Source: an uncultured Butyricicoccus sp. (GTDB lineage Bacteria > Bacillota > Clostridia > Oscillospirales > Butyricicoccaceae). From it: a stretch of DNA of 8,601 bases. A program made the position numbers and the translations under genes. The number at the start of each line of letters is the position of its first letter. Within the stretch, counting starts at the first letter, position 1. Where the stretch lies: positions 1 through 8,601 of the forward strand of contig USSI01000048.1 of assembly GCA_900557315.1 (NCBI GenBank), written 5' to 3'. Of the stretch, positions 1-5,681 are shown piece by piece. Below the pieces are notes generated by a model, which was given only the letters and a program-made list of their open reading frames with translations, was not told where the DNA came from and made no database searches.

Positions 1-980
1 AGACCGACGACCCGGTTACCGGCCTGCTGGGCGCGTCCGGCTGCGGCAAGAGCATGACGCTCAAATGCATTGCAGGCGTGGAAACGCCGGACAAGGGCCG
101 CATCGTGCTGGACGGCGAAACGCTGTTCGATTCCGAACGCGGCATCAATCTGCCCCCGCAGCAGCGGCGTGTAGGCTATCTGTTCCAGCACTACGCGCTG
201 TTCCCGCACATGACGGTGGAGAAAAATATCCTGTGCGGCCTGCATGGCGAAAAGGACAAGGCCGTCCGGCAGCAGCGCCTGCGCGAAATGCTGGAAATGA
301 TGCAGCTTACCGGGCTGGAAAAGCACCGTCCCGCCCAGCTCTCCGGCGGGCAGGCACAGCGCGTGGCGCTCGCGCGCATGCTGGTCAGCCGGCCGCGCCT
401 GCTGCTGCTGGACGAGCCGTTCTCCGCGCTGGACAGCCACCTGCGCGACCAGCTGCAGCCGCAGTTCCTGTCCCTGCTGCGCTCGTATGGGCGGCAGGCG
501 GTCATGGTCACGCACAGCCGGGACGAGGCTTATCACCTGTGCTCCCGCCTGTGTGTGATGGATAATGGCCGCATCCTGCGCACCGGCGGCACCAAGGAGG
601 TCTTTGCCGACCCGGGCAGCGAGCCGGCCGCCCGGCTGACCGGCTGCAAAAACATCGCCCGCGCGGTCAAGGCGGGCGAATACGAGGTAGACGTGCCCGA
701 ATGGGGCATCCGCCTGACCGCCGCCCGGCCGGTGCCGGACAACATCCGCGCGGTCGGCCTGCGCGCGCACTATTTCCACCCGCGCGCGGCGGCAAACCGC
801 TATGCTGTGCAGTGGGTGGACGAACTGGAGGAGCCGTTCGAGTGGATCCTGCTGTTCCGTTATGAGGGGCAGGACGCCGCCTCCCCCGCCCTCTGGTGGC
901 GTATGCCCAAGGACAAAAAGCCGCCGGCCATGCCCGAAGCGCTCGGCATCGCGCCGGAAAACGTCTTACTGCTGAACTGA
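1..980 (+). CDS. modC: Molybdate-type ABC transporter ATP-binding protein, 5' end missing
   Basis: The reading frame is open from base 3, so the gene starts before the window; the ATG at 54 lies just after the Walker A lysine-serine and cannot be the start. In the 325 visible residues: Walker A G-x-S-G-C-G-K-S at 10-17, Q-loop Gln in YLFQHYALFPH near 62, signature LSGGQ at 113-117, Walker B LLLLDE at 133-138, D-loop SALD, and switch His of MVTHS near 171. A C-terminal extension of about 120 residues, beginning near ARLTGCKNI, fits the substrate/regulatory domain of ModC/CysA-type importers. The protein would hydrolyse ATP on the cytoplasmic face to drive oxyanion import. Assignment to molybdate rather than sulfate rests mainly on the adjacent xdhC, 15 bases downstream; the ABC ATPase family is certain, the substrate is inferred. 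The permease (modB) and binding protein (modA) would be expected upstream, outside the window. Confidence 0.85.
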   Translation, partial: TDDPVTGLLGASGCGKSMTLKCIAGVETPDKGRIVLDGETLFDSERGINLPPQQRRVGYLFQHYALFPHMTVEKNILCGLHGEKDKAVRQQRLREMLEMMQLTGLEKHRPAQLSGGQAQRVALARMLVSRPRLLLLDEPFSALDSHLRDQLQPQFLSLLRSYGRQAVMVTHSRDEAYHLCSRLCVMDNGRILRTGGTKEVFADPGSEPAARLTGCKNIARAVKAGEYEVDVPEWGIRLTAARPVPDNIRAVGLRAHYFHPRAAANRYAVQWVDELEEPFEWILLFRYEGQDAASPALWWRMPKDKKPPAMPEALGIAPENVLLLN

Positions 981-995
981 CAACGGAGGAACCCC

Positions 996-1946
996 ATGAT
1001 CGAACAACTGCTGCAAACCGCGCTGGACGAAATACAGGCAAACCATCCTGTCATGCTGGTCTCGGTCGTGCGCTCGACCGGTTCCACGCCGCGCGCGGCC
1101 GGCGCGCTCCTGCTTGCCGGGCCGGACGGTCTGCTGTATGGCACGGTCGGCGGCGGCCTGCTCGAGCACCGCTGCCTGGAGATCGCTGCGGCGCGGCCCA
1201 CCATGCCGCACCGCGAGACCTTCGTGCTGGACAACCGGCAGGCGGGCAGCCTCGGCATGGTGTGCGGCGGCACAAGCGAGATGCTGTTCACCCCGCTGGA
1301 CGATCCCGCGCCGCTCGAGGCGGCACTGGACGCGCTGCACGCCCATGTGCCTGCGTGGCTGTGCCTGCCGCTCAATGGGGCGGTGCCTCTTGTCTCGCAG
1401 AACGATACCCTGCCTGCCCGGCCCGCTGTTGCGACGCTGCAGGGGCAGGAGGTGCTTGCCGTTCCTCTTGCAGACGCGGGACGGGTCTTCCTTCTTGGCG
1501 GCGGGCATGTATCGCTCGAGCTGGCGGCGCTGCTGCACCGGCTGGATTTCCGACATATCGTCATCGACGACCGCCCCGCCTTCTGCTCCCCCGACCGCTT
1601 CCCCTATGCCGAGCATACGCTGGTCGTGCCTTTCCCCGCGCTGGGGGATGTACTGACGGACAGCCTTTCCCCGACTGCGGCGGATGCCTTCTGCATCATG
1701 ACCCGCGGGCATGAGGGCGACACGGACGCTGTGCGCTTTGCGCTCGGCACGCCTGCGTCCTATATCGGCGTGATGGGCAGCCGCCGCAAGCGCGAGGCGA
1801 TGTTTGCCCGGCTGGCTGAGGACGGCTTCACAGACGCACGCCGCCGCATCGTCACGCCCATCGGTCTGGACATCGGCGCACAGACCCCGGCAGAGATTGC
1901 GGTGTCGGTTGCGGCACAGCTGACAACATGGCGCGCGGCACGGTAA
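996..1946 (+). CDS. xdhC: XdhC/CoxI family molybdenum-hydroxylase maturation protein
   Basis: 316 residues, ATG start with GGAGGA at 985-990 five bases upstream. Two family domains are visible. The N-terminal XdhC/CoxI region has RSTGSTPR at 26-33, GTVGGG at 49-54 and MVCGG at 88-92. The C-terminal Rossmann-like domain has VFLLGGGHVS at 164-173, the strand-end acidic pair in VIDDRP near 191, TRGHEGD at 236-242, IGVMGSRRK at 257-265 and PIGLDIGAQTPAE at 288-300. Known members bind molybdenum cofactor, promote its sulfuration and hand it to xanthine dehydrogenase or related hydroxylases. The gene follows the ModC-like ATPase with a 15-base gap, so molybdate supply and cofactor insertion appear to be co-expressed. 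No hydroxylase subunit is in the window. Length is within the family range and both domains look intact. Confidence 0.93.
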   Translation: MIEQLLQTALDEIQANHPVMLVSVVRSTGSTPRAAGALLLAGPDGLLYGTVGGGLLEHRCLEIAAARPTMPHRETFVLDNRQAGSLGMVCGGTSEMLFTPLDDPAPLEAALDALHAHVPAWLCLPLNGAVPLVSQNDTLPARPAVATLQGQEVLAVPLADAGRVFLLGGGHVSLELAALLHRLDFRHIVIDDRPAFCSPDRFPYAEHTLVVPFPALGDVLTDSLSPTAADAFCIMTRGHEGDTDAVRFALGTPASYIGVMGSRRKREAMFARLAEDGFTDARRRIVTPIGLDIGAQTPAEIAVSVAAQLTTWRAAR

Positions 1947-1978
1947 AATCCGTGTTTTCCGCGCGTCAAAAATTTTTT
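1932..1978 (+). terminator. Possible intrinsic terminator of the modC-xdhC operon
   Basis: CGCGCGG at 1932-1938 pairs with CCGCGCG at 1959-1965, and inside it CACGG at 1939-1943 pairs with CCGTG at 1950-1954. The loop TAAAAT holds the xdhC stop codon, and a TTTT bulge sits at 1955-1958. Six T's follow at 1973-1978, eight bases after the stem. The stem is strong but the T-run is displaced, so efficiency is uncertain. Confidence 0.5.
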
Positions 1979-2027
1979 AAAAAATTTGAAAAAACATGTT
2001 GACATTTCCACCCCCTTTCGATATAAT
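1968..2027 (+). promoter_or_regulatory. Perfect-consensus sigma-A promoter with A/T-rich UP-like element, for the tRNA-Leu pair
   Basis: TTGACA at 1999-2004, a 17-base spacer, and TATAAT at 2022-2027: both hexamers and the spacing match consensus exactly. Directly upstream, 1968-1993 is almost pure A/T and includes an 18-base palindrome (1970-1987). That placement, about 40-65 bases before the predicted start near 2035, fits an UP element contacting the RNA polymerase alpha subunit. A short leader (about 2035-2071) with a GTCGC/GCGAC stem at 2035-2039 and 2050-2054 precedes the first tRNA. Confidence 0.92.
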
Positions 2028-2071
2028 ACTACTTGTCGCTGACAGTGAGGCGACTCGATACGAAAGAGAAT

Positions 2072-2156
2072 GCGAGTGTGCTGGAACTGGTAGACAGGCA
2101 CGTTTGAGGGGCGTGTGTCAATCGACGTACGGGTTCAAGTCCCGTCACTCGCACCA
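2072..2156 (+). tRNA. tRNA-Leu (anticodon GAG)
   Basis: Full cloverleaf of 85 bases. The acceptor arm pairs GCGAGTG (2072-2078) with CACTCGC (2146-2152), followed by discriminator A and an encoded CCA at 2154-2156. Anticodon stem 2099-2103 with 2111-2115 encloses loop TTGAGGG, anticodon GAG at 2106-2108, reading CUC/CUU. The long variable arm (2116-2128, GTC-AATC-GAC) marks a class II tRNA, and the T arm ACGGG/CCCGT (2129-2133, 2141-2145) has the TTCAAGT loop. Confidence 0.97.
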
Positions 2157-2185
2157 CCTTCTTACGATGTGAGACAAGTTCATAT

Positions 2186-2271
2186 GCGGATGTGGCGGAA
2201 TGGCAGACGCGCTAGCTTCAGGTGCTAGTGTTCGCAAGGACGTGGGGGTTCAAGTCCCCCCATCCGCACCA
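2186..2271 (+). tRNA. tRNA-Leu (anticodon CAG)
   Basis: 86 bases. Acceptor GCGGATG (2186-2192) pairs with CATCCGC (2261-2267), then A and an encoded CCA at 2269-2271. Anticodon stem CTAGC (2212-2216) pairs with GCTAG (2224-2228) around loop TTCAGGT, anticodon CAG at 2219-2221, reading CUG, a frequent leucine codon in the neighbouring genes. The variable arm is long and the T arm is GGGGG-TTCAAGT-CCCCC. It follows the first tRNA after a 29-base spacer and shares its promoter and terminator. Confidence 0.97.
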
Positions 2272-2272
2272 A

Positions 2273-2302
2273 AAGGTGCTGACTCTGGTCAGCATCTTTT
2301 TT
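2273..2302 (+). terminator. Intrinsic terminator of the tRNA-Leu operon
   Basis: Stem AGGTGCTGAC (2274-2283) pairs with GTCAGCATCT (2288-2297), with one G-T pair and loop TCTG. Six T's run 2297-2302. It begins directly after the CCA end of the second tRNA. Confidence 0.92.
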
Positions 2303-2313
2303 CTTCCTCTTTT

Positions 2314-2353
2314 TCAACACTGTGTTGACTTCAAGTCAGTATGCTGATAAAAT
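2314..2353 (+). promoter_or_regulatory. tetR-family promoter with two overlapping palindromic operator candidates
   Basis: -35 TTGACT at 2325-2330, 17-base spacer, -10 TAAAAT at 2348-2353; predicted start near 2360, leaving a very short 5' leader. Two perfect inverted repeats cover the -35 box: TCAACAC-T-GTGTTGA at 2314-2328 and TGACTT-C-AAGTCA at 2326-2338. Their size and position fit a TetR dimer operator giving autorepression. Regulator binding is inferred. Confidence 0.75.
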
Positions 2354-2375
2354 AACCTCACACAGGAGGTTACAC

Positions 2376-2999
2376 ATGGCAGAACAGAAAACCAACCGCC
2401 GGGTGCAGTATACCCGCAGTGCGCTGCGCGAAGCGCTGATCGGCTTAATCAGCGAAAAACCGCTGGCCAATATCACGGTTACCGACATCTGTGCGCGGGC
2501 AGATATCAACCGCAGCACCTTTTACCTGCATTACCAGGGTGTGCACGAGCTGATGGGTGAGATCGAGGAGCAGATTCTTTCACGGATCGAAGAACAGCTC
2601 ACGCAGACCCCTTCCCTGCAGACACTGAACGCGCTCGTCTGCTTCCTCAAGCATATCAAACAGTCGCCGCGCGAAGTAAAGCTGTTTTATGCGCTCGGCG
2701 GCGACCAGGGCGACCCCCATTTTATCCGCCGTCTGCAGCAGCTGATTTATGACGCTTTTCGCCGCGGCTGGCAGAACCGGATGCCCGAAGCCGGGGAAAG
2801 CCAAAAGCGCCTGGTTTTCTCCTATATTGTCCCGGGGACAATCTCGGTTCTGTCGGCCTGGATTCACGGTGATATTCCTGATCTTACTGCGGAGGAAGTC
2901 GTCGCCCTTCTGGAAGCCGTGATTGAAAACGGTGTGAATGGAATTTCCGCAATGATAGGCGGCAGGGAATTGGAGCCGCCATGCGGCCCTTCGGAATAA
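2376..2999 (+). CDS. TetR/AcrR family transcriptional regulator
   Basis: 207 residues from the ATG at 2376, which has AGGAGGT at 2364-2370 five bases upstream. A longer frame opening with GTG at 2322 is rejected because it would begin inside the -35 box. The N-terminal TetR DNA-binding domain spans about 10-58, with the helix-turn-helix ITVTDICARADINRSTFYLHY at 33-53. The remaining, mostly helical part should be the ligand-binding and dimerisation domain; its ligand cannot be read from sequence. It lies just upstream of a MATE efflux gene on the same strand, the usual arrangement for a local efflux repressor, and its promoter carries palindromes suited to autoregulation. Control of the pump is inferred: I see no copy of either palindrome near the MATE promoter at 3011-3039. 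No terminator separates it from that promoter, so read-through into the MATE leader is possible. Confidence 0.93.
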   Translation: MAEQKTNRRVQYTRSALREALIGLISEKPLANITVTDICARADINRSTFYLHYQGVHELMGEIEEQILSRIEEQLTQTPSLQTLNALVCFLKHIKQSPREVKLFYALGGDQGDPHFIRRLQQLIYDAFRRGWQNRMPEAGESQKRLVFSYIVPGTISVLSAWIHGDIPDLTAEEVVALLEAVIENGVNGISAMIGGRELEPPCGPSE

Positions 3000-3010
3000 C
3001 AGGATACATC

Positions 3011-3039
3011 TTGACAGCTCTGCTGCTCCGTGTTATACT
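3011..3039 (+). promoter_or_regulatory. Promoter of the MATE gene
   Basis: TTGACA at 3011-3016, a 17-base spacer, and TATACT at 3034-3039 preceded by TG at 3031-3032 (extended -10). It starts 11 bases after the TetR stop codon. Transcription should begin near 3046, leaving a leader of about 128 bases before the MATE start codon. Confidence 0.85.
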
Positions 3040-3045
3040 GGGTAC

Positions 3046-3173
3046 CGTTGCAATAAACAGAATAAAAACCCGATTTTTATCGCCGGATAAAGATTTGAGC
3101 GTCATCCTTCCCATCGCAGGCCTTTGAAGATGGGAAGCCTGACGCTCTTTTGTTTTGAGGAGGACTGGTTGGA
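3046..3173 (+). promoter_or_regulatory. Structured leader of the MATE gene, candidate transcription attenuator
   Basis: Between the promoter and the ribosome site lie an A/T hairpin (ATAAAAA 3062-3068 with TTTTTAT 3074-3080, loop CCCGA) and then a full intrinsic terminator ending at 3156. The same T-rich strand (3073-3080) can instead pair with ATAAAGAT at 3087-3094, so two small hairpins are mutually exclusive. The ribosome site GAGGAGG (3157-3163) abuts the T-run. I do not recognise a known riboswitch class. Regulation by premature termination follows from the layout; the signal is unknown. Confidence 0.65.
3097..3156 (+). terminator. Strong intrinsic terminator inside the MATE leader
   Basis: Eight base pairs GAGCGTCA/TGACGCTC (3097-3104 with 3140-3147), a 2x2 internal loop, then nine pairs CTTCCCATC/GATGGGAAG (3107-3115 with 3129-3137) and a 13-base loop, followed by TTTTGTTTT at 3148-3156. 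It may also stop read-through from the TetR gene, but since the only good promoter lies upstream of it, it must be bypassed for MATE expression. Confidence 0.88.
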
Positions 3174-4484
3174 TTGGAACAGACTGCAGGCCGGCAGGCC
3201 TTTGCAAAATATGCGTCGCTGAACATTTTAGGACAGGTCGGGATCTCCTGCTACATACTGGCAGATACCTTTTTCGTCTCTCGCGGCACGGGCGCAACCG
3301 GCCTTGCCGCACTCAACATCGCGCTGCCGCTTTATAATCTGATGAACGGTATCGGATTGATGATCGGTGTGGGCAGTGCGACACACTTCACCATCTGCCG
3401 CGCACAGAACCAGCAGGAGGAGGCTGACCACACGTTTACCCATGCGGCAGGCATGGGCCTTGCCGCAGGTCTGTTTTTCCTGCTGCTGGGCGTTTTGGCT
3501 GCCGGACCGCTCGCTCATCTGCTCGGCGCAAACGCCGAAACCTTCCCGCTGACCAAGGTTTATCTGCGCACGCTGCTCTGCTTTGGCCCGTTTTTTGTCA
3601 TGAACAACGTGCTGCTTGCCTTTGTCCGAAACGACGGCAGCCCGGGCCGCGCCATGTGCGGCATGGTGGTCGGCAGCCTGTCCAACGTCGTGATGGACTA
3701 TGTGTTCATCTTCCCGCTGGGCATGGGCATGTTCGGTGCGGCGCTTGCCACCGGCGTTTCCCCCATCATCAGCATACTGATCCTGTCCGGGCATCTGCGT
3801 GCACCCGGCCGCGGCTTCCATCTGCACCGTACCCGTGTGCAGCCGCGGCTTGTCCCCGCACTCTGCACGCCCGGCCTGCCGTCCCTGATCTCTGAATTTT
3901 CGTCCGGCCTGGTGCTGCTGCTGTTTAACCAGGTGCTGCTCCGCCTCGCCGGCAACACCGGCGTCGCGGCATACGGCATCGTAGCCAACCTTGCTCTGGT
4001 GGCAATCGCAATCTTCACCGGCCTTTCCACCGGCATGCAGCCGCTCGTCAGCCACAGCAGCGGCGCGGGGGCGTCGTCCTCGCTGCGCCAGCTGTTCCGG
4101 TACGGGGTGTTGACCGCGCTCGCGATTGCAACCGTGCTGTACGCGGTTGTGGCCGTATTTGCCGCCCCGATCGCATCGGCCTTCAACAGCACGGGCGACC
4201 CCGTGCTGGCGGGCTACGCGGTAAGCGGCCTGCGCATTTACTTCCTCGGCTTCTGGTGCGCGGGGCTGAACATTGTCGCCGCCATGTTCTTCAGCGCCTC
4301 AGGACGGTCGGGGCAGGGATTTGCCATCTCACTGATGCGCGGCGTGATCGTCATCCCGCCTGTCCTGCTGGCGCTGACGGCGCTGGCGGGTATCAACGGT
4401 GTGTGGGCTACCTTCCCTGTCGTCGAAGCCCTTGTCGCGATTCTGACGCTCGTATGCGCCTGCCGCGCCTTCCGCCGTTCCTGA
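3174..4484 (+). CDS. MATE family multidrug efflux transporter (MepA-like)
   Basis: 436 residues from a TTG start; GAGGAGG at 3157-3163 lies ten bases upstream and no ATG or GTG is in frame nearby. MATE proteins are inner-membrane Na+- or H+-coupled antiporters, normally with 12 helices in two bundles. The N-terminal bundle shows ADTFFVSRGTGATGLAALNI at 30-49 and a repeated-glycine helix around 59-70. The conserved stretch near 152-192 includes RNDGSP, an N-x-x-x-D-Y motif (171-176) and FIFPLGMGMFGAALAT, typical of the MepA-like subgroup. Further hydrophobic segments run to the end, and length matches the family. The substrate is unknown; drugs, dyes or host/microbial toxins are all possible. 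The gene follows a TetR regulator and is preceded by an attenuator-like leader. It ends at a bidirectional terminator shared with the convergent acetyltransferase gene. Confidence 0.94.
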   Translation: MEQTAGRQAFAKYASLNILGQVGISCYILADTFFVSRGTGATGLAALNIALPLYNLMNGIGLMIGVGSATHFTICRAQNQQEEADHTFTHAAGMGLAAGLFFLLLGVLAAGPLAHLLGANAETFPLTKVYLRTLLCFGPFFVMNNVLLAFVRNDGSPGRAMCGMVVGSLSNVVMDYVFIFPLGMGMFGAALATGVSPIISILILSGHLRAPGRGFHLHRTRVQPRLVPALCTPGLPSLISEFSSGLVLLLFNQVLLRLAGNTGVAAYGIVANLALVAIAIFTGLSTGMQPLVSHSSGAGASSSLRQLFRYGVLTALAIATVLYAVVAVFAAPIASAFNSTGDPVLAGYAVSGLRIYFLGFWCAGLNIVAAMFFSASGRSGQGFAISLMRGVIVIPPVLLALTALAGINGVWATFPVVEALVAILTLVCACRAFRRS

Positions 4485-4540
4485 GCCTGCCAATGCCCCT
4501 TCCCTGCTCCGGGCAAAGCGGCAGAAAAGCACGGTCATAT

Positions 4541-4577
4541 AAAAAAGCCAGCGTTTGAAACGCTGGCTTTCGTTTTT
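4541..4577. terminator. Bidirectional intrinsic terminator between MATE and GNAT genes
   Basis: Stem AAAGCCAGCG (4544-4553) pairs with CGCTGGCTTT (4561-4570) around a TTTGAAA loop. A T-run follows on the + strand (4573-4577), and the A-run 4541-4546 gives a T-run on the - strand. It sits between two convergent genes and can serve both. Confidence 0.93.
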
Positions 4578-4613
4578 GGTATACTGGAAACCGTTCTGTC
4601 CGGGTTTTCCCTC

Positions 4614-5072
4614 TCAGTCCAGAGCAGGGGTATCCATTACCATCTGCTGGTACGGCAGGTCTTCAAACCCAAGAATATGGTACAGCGCGGCCGCACGCGG
4701 GTTTTCCTCGGTCACTTCCAGGCGGAAGCGCGCCGCATTGTTGTACTTCTCGTGTACTGCGGCAATCATTTTGCTGCCAATGCCCTTGCCGCGCAGGGCT
4801 TCATCCACCATCAGTTCTTCCATCCAGACACACAGGCCGCCCGCCTCATTCGACCAGGTGAGCGCGAGCAGCAGATAAGCGCAGGGTGTGCCGTCCTCCC
4901 CTTCGGCAATCAGGCAGTCCGCGTAGGGCGAGCCATGCATGAGCAGTTCAAAGGTCCGCTCTGCATTCCGCGGCGGAATCTCATGGCACACAGCCGGTGA
5001 ATGATAAAATTCATTCACACTGAGGATGAAATAATCGCGGTCAGCCTGTTCAATCGACCGGATACGCATCAT
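4614..5072 (-). CDS. GNAT family N-acetyltransferase
   Basis: 152 residues. The fold is the GCN5-related acetyltransferase type: the acetyl-CoA pyrophosphate-binding motif A reads LMVDEALRGKGIGSKMI, with R-G-K-G-I-G at 94-99. The following strand FRLEVTEENPRAAALYHILGFE (about 116-137) is motif B with the usual Asn and the Tyr of ALYHILGF. Two adjacent ATG codons are possible: AGGAGG (5077-5082) is four bases from the first (5072) and seven from the second (5069), so the second, giving 151 residues, may be used. It lies 42 bases downstream of the HD-domain gene on the same strand with no visible terminator between, so they are probably one unit. The acceptor substrate (small molecule, peptide or protein) cannot be told. 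Confidence 0.92.
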   Translation of the reverse strand: MMRIRSIEQADRDYFILSVNEFYHSPAVCHEIPPRNAERTFELLMHGSPYADCLIAEGEDGTPCAYLLLALTWSNEAGGLCVWMEELMVDEALRGKGIGSKMIAAVHEKYNNAARFRLEVTEENPRAAALYHILGFEDLPYQQMVMDTPALD

Positions 5073-5114
5073 AAAACCTCCTAAGCAAAAACATTTCCGT
5101 TGAAAGCGTATGCT

Positions 5115-5681
5115 TCAGACAAGCGCCATCGCCGCGTTGACCGCGTCCTCGGTTGCGCGCATCGCATCCAATGTCTGCTGCATCAGCTCGTCGAGCGTCA
5201 GCCCGCACAGCTCTGCGCCCCGGTTGATGATCTCACGCGAGCACCCGGCGGCAAACTTTTTATCCTTGAATTTCTTCTTCAGGCTTTTCACTTCCATATC
5301 CTGCACGCTTCCTGACGGGCGCATGAGCGACGCCGACCAGATCAGGCCGGTCAGCTCGTCCGCCGCGAACAGCAGTTTTTCCAGCTCGTGCGCCGGTTCC
5401 ACGTCCGAGCACACACCCCAGCCGTGACTGCACACCGCATGGATGGTCGCCTCGTCCGCACCGCCCTCGCGCAGCAGCTCGGGCGCCTTCCGGCAGTGCT
5501 CCTCCGGCCACATTTCAAAGTCAATATCGTGCAGCAGGCCGGCCACGCCCCAGAAATCCGCGTCCTCGCCGCGCTGCTCCGCAAAATACCGCATCACCGC
5601 CTCCACCGTCAGCGCATGGCGCAGGTGGAACGGCTCCTTGTTATACTTGCGCAAAAGTTCCCAACCGTTGTTTCTGTCCAT
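5115..5681 (-). CDS. HD-domain putative metal-dependent phosphohydrolase
   Basis: 188 residues from the ATG at 5681, preceded by AAAGGAA (5691-5697). A frame extension to a GTG at 5738 has no ribosome site and is rejected. HD-superfamily residues are in place: His22 in FHLRHALTVE, the His51-Asp52 pair in AGLLHDIDFE, His86 in SHGW, and a later Asp108 in LFAADELTG. These would bind one or two divalent metals and hydrolyse a phosphoester or nucleotide. The C-terminal part includes a lysine-rich stretch, VKSLKKKFKDKKFAAG (131-146), seen in a widespread but poorly characterised family of single-domain HD proteins. Substrate and pathway are unknown. The adjacent acetyltransferase gene downstream suggests co-expression but gives no clear functional clue. 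The upstream gap is unusually rich in inverted repeats. Confidence 0.88.
   Translation of the reverse strand: MDRNNGWELLRKYNKEPFHLRHALTVEAVMRYFAEQRGEDADFWGVAGLLHDIDFEMWPEEHCRKAPELLREGGADEATIHAVCSHGWGVCSDVEPAHELEKLLFAADELTGLIWSASLMRPSGSVQDMEVKSLKKKFKDKKFAAGCSREIINRGAELCGLTLDELMQQTLDAMRATEDAVNAAMALV

Noticed and set aside
896..1714. Overlapping 272-codon frame on the plus strand across modC and xdhC
   Set aside because: Alternate-frame shadow rich in Ala, Arg and Gly; both underlying genes are supported by motifs and ribosome sites.
2322..2375. N-terminal extension of the TetR gene from a GTG
   Set aside because: It would overlap the -35 and -10 boxes and has no ribosome site, whereas the ATG at 2376 follows a strong AGGAGGT.
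3046..3156. Known riboswitch (fluoride, guanidine, preQ1, yybP-ykoY) in the MATE leader
   Set aside because: I could not match the characteristic conserved bases of any of these classes by eye. An Infernal search would settle it.
3228..4055. 275-codon open frame on the minus strand
   Set aside because: Antisense to the MATE gene, low-complexity charged composition, no recognisable domain.
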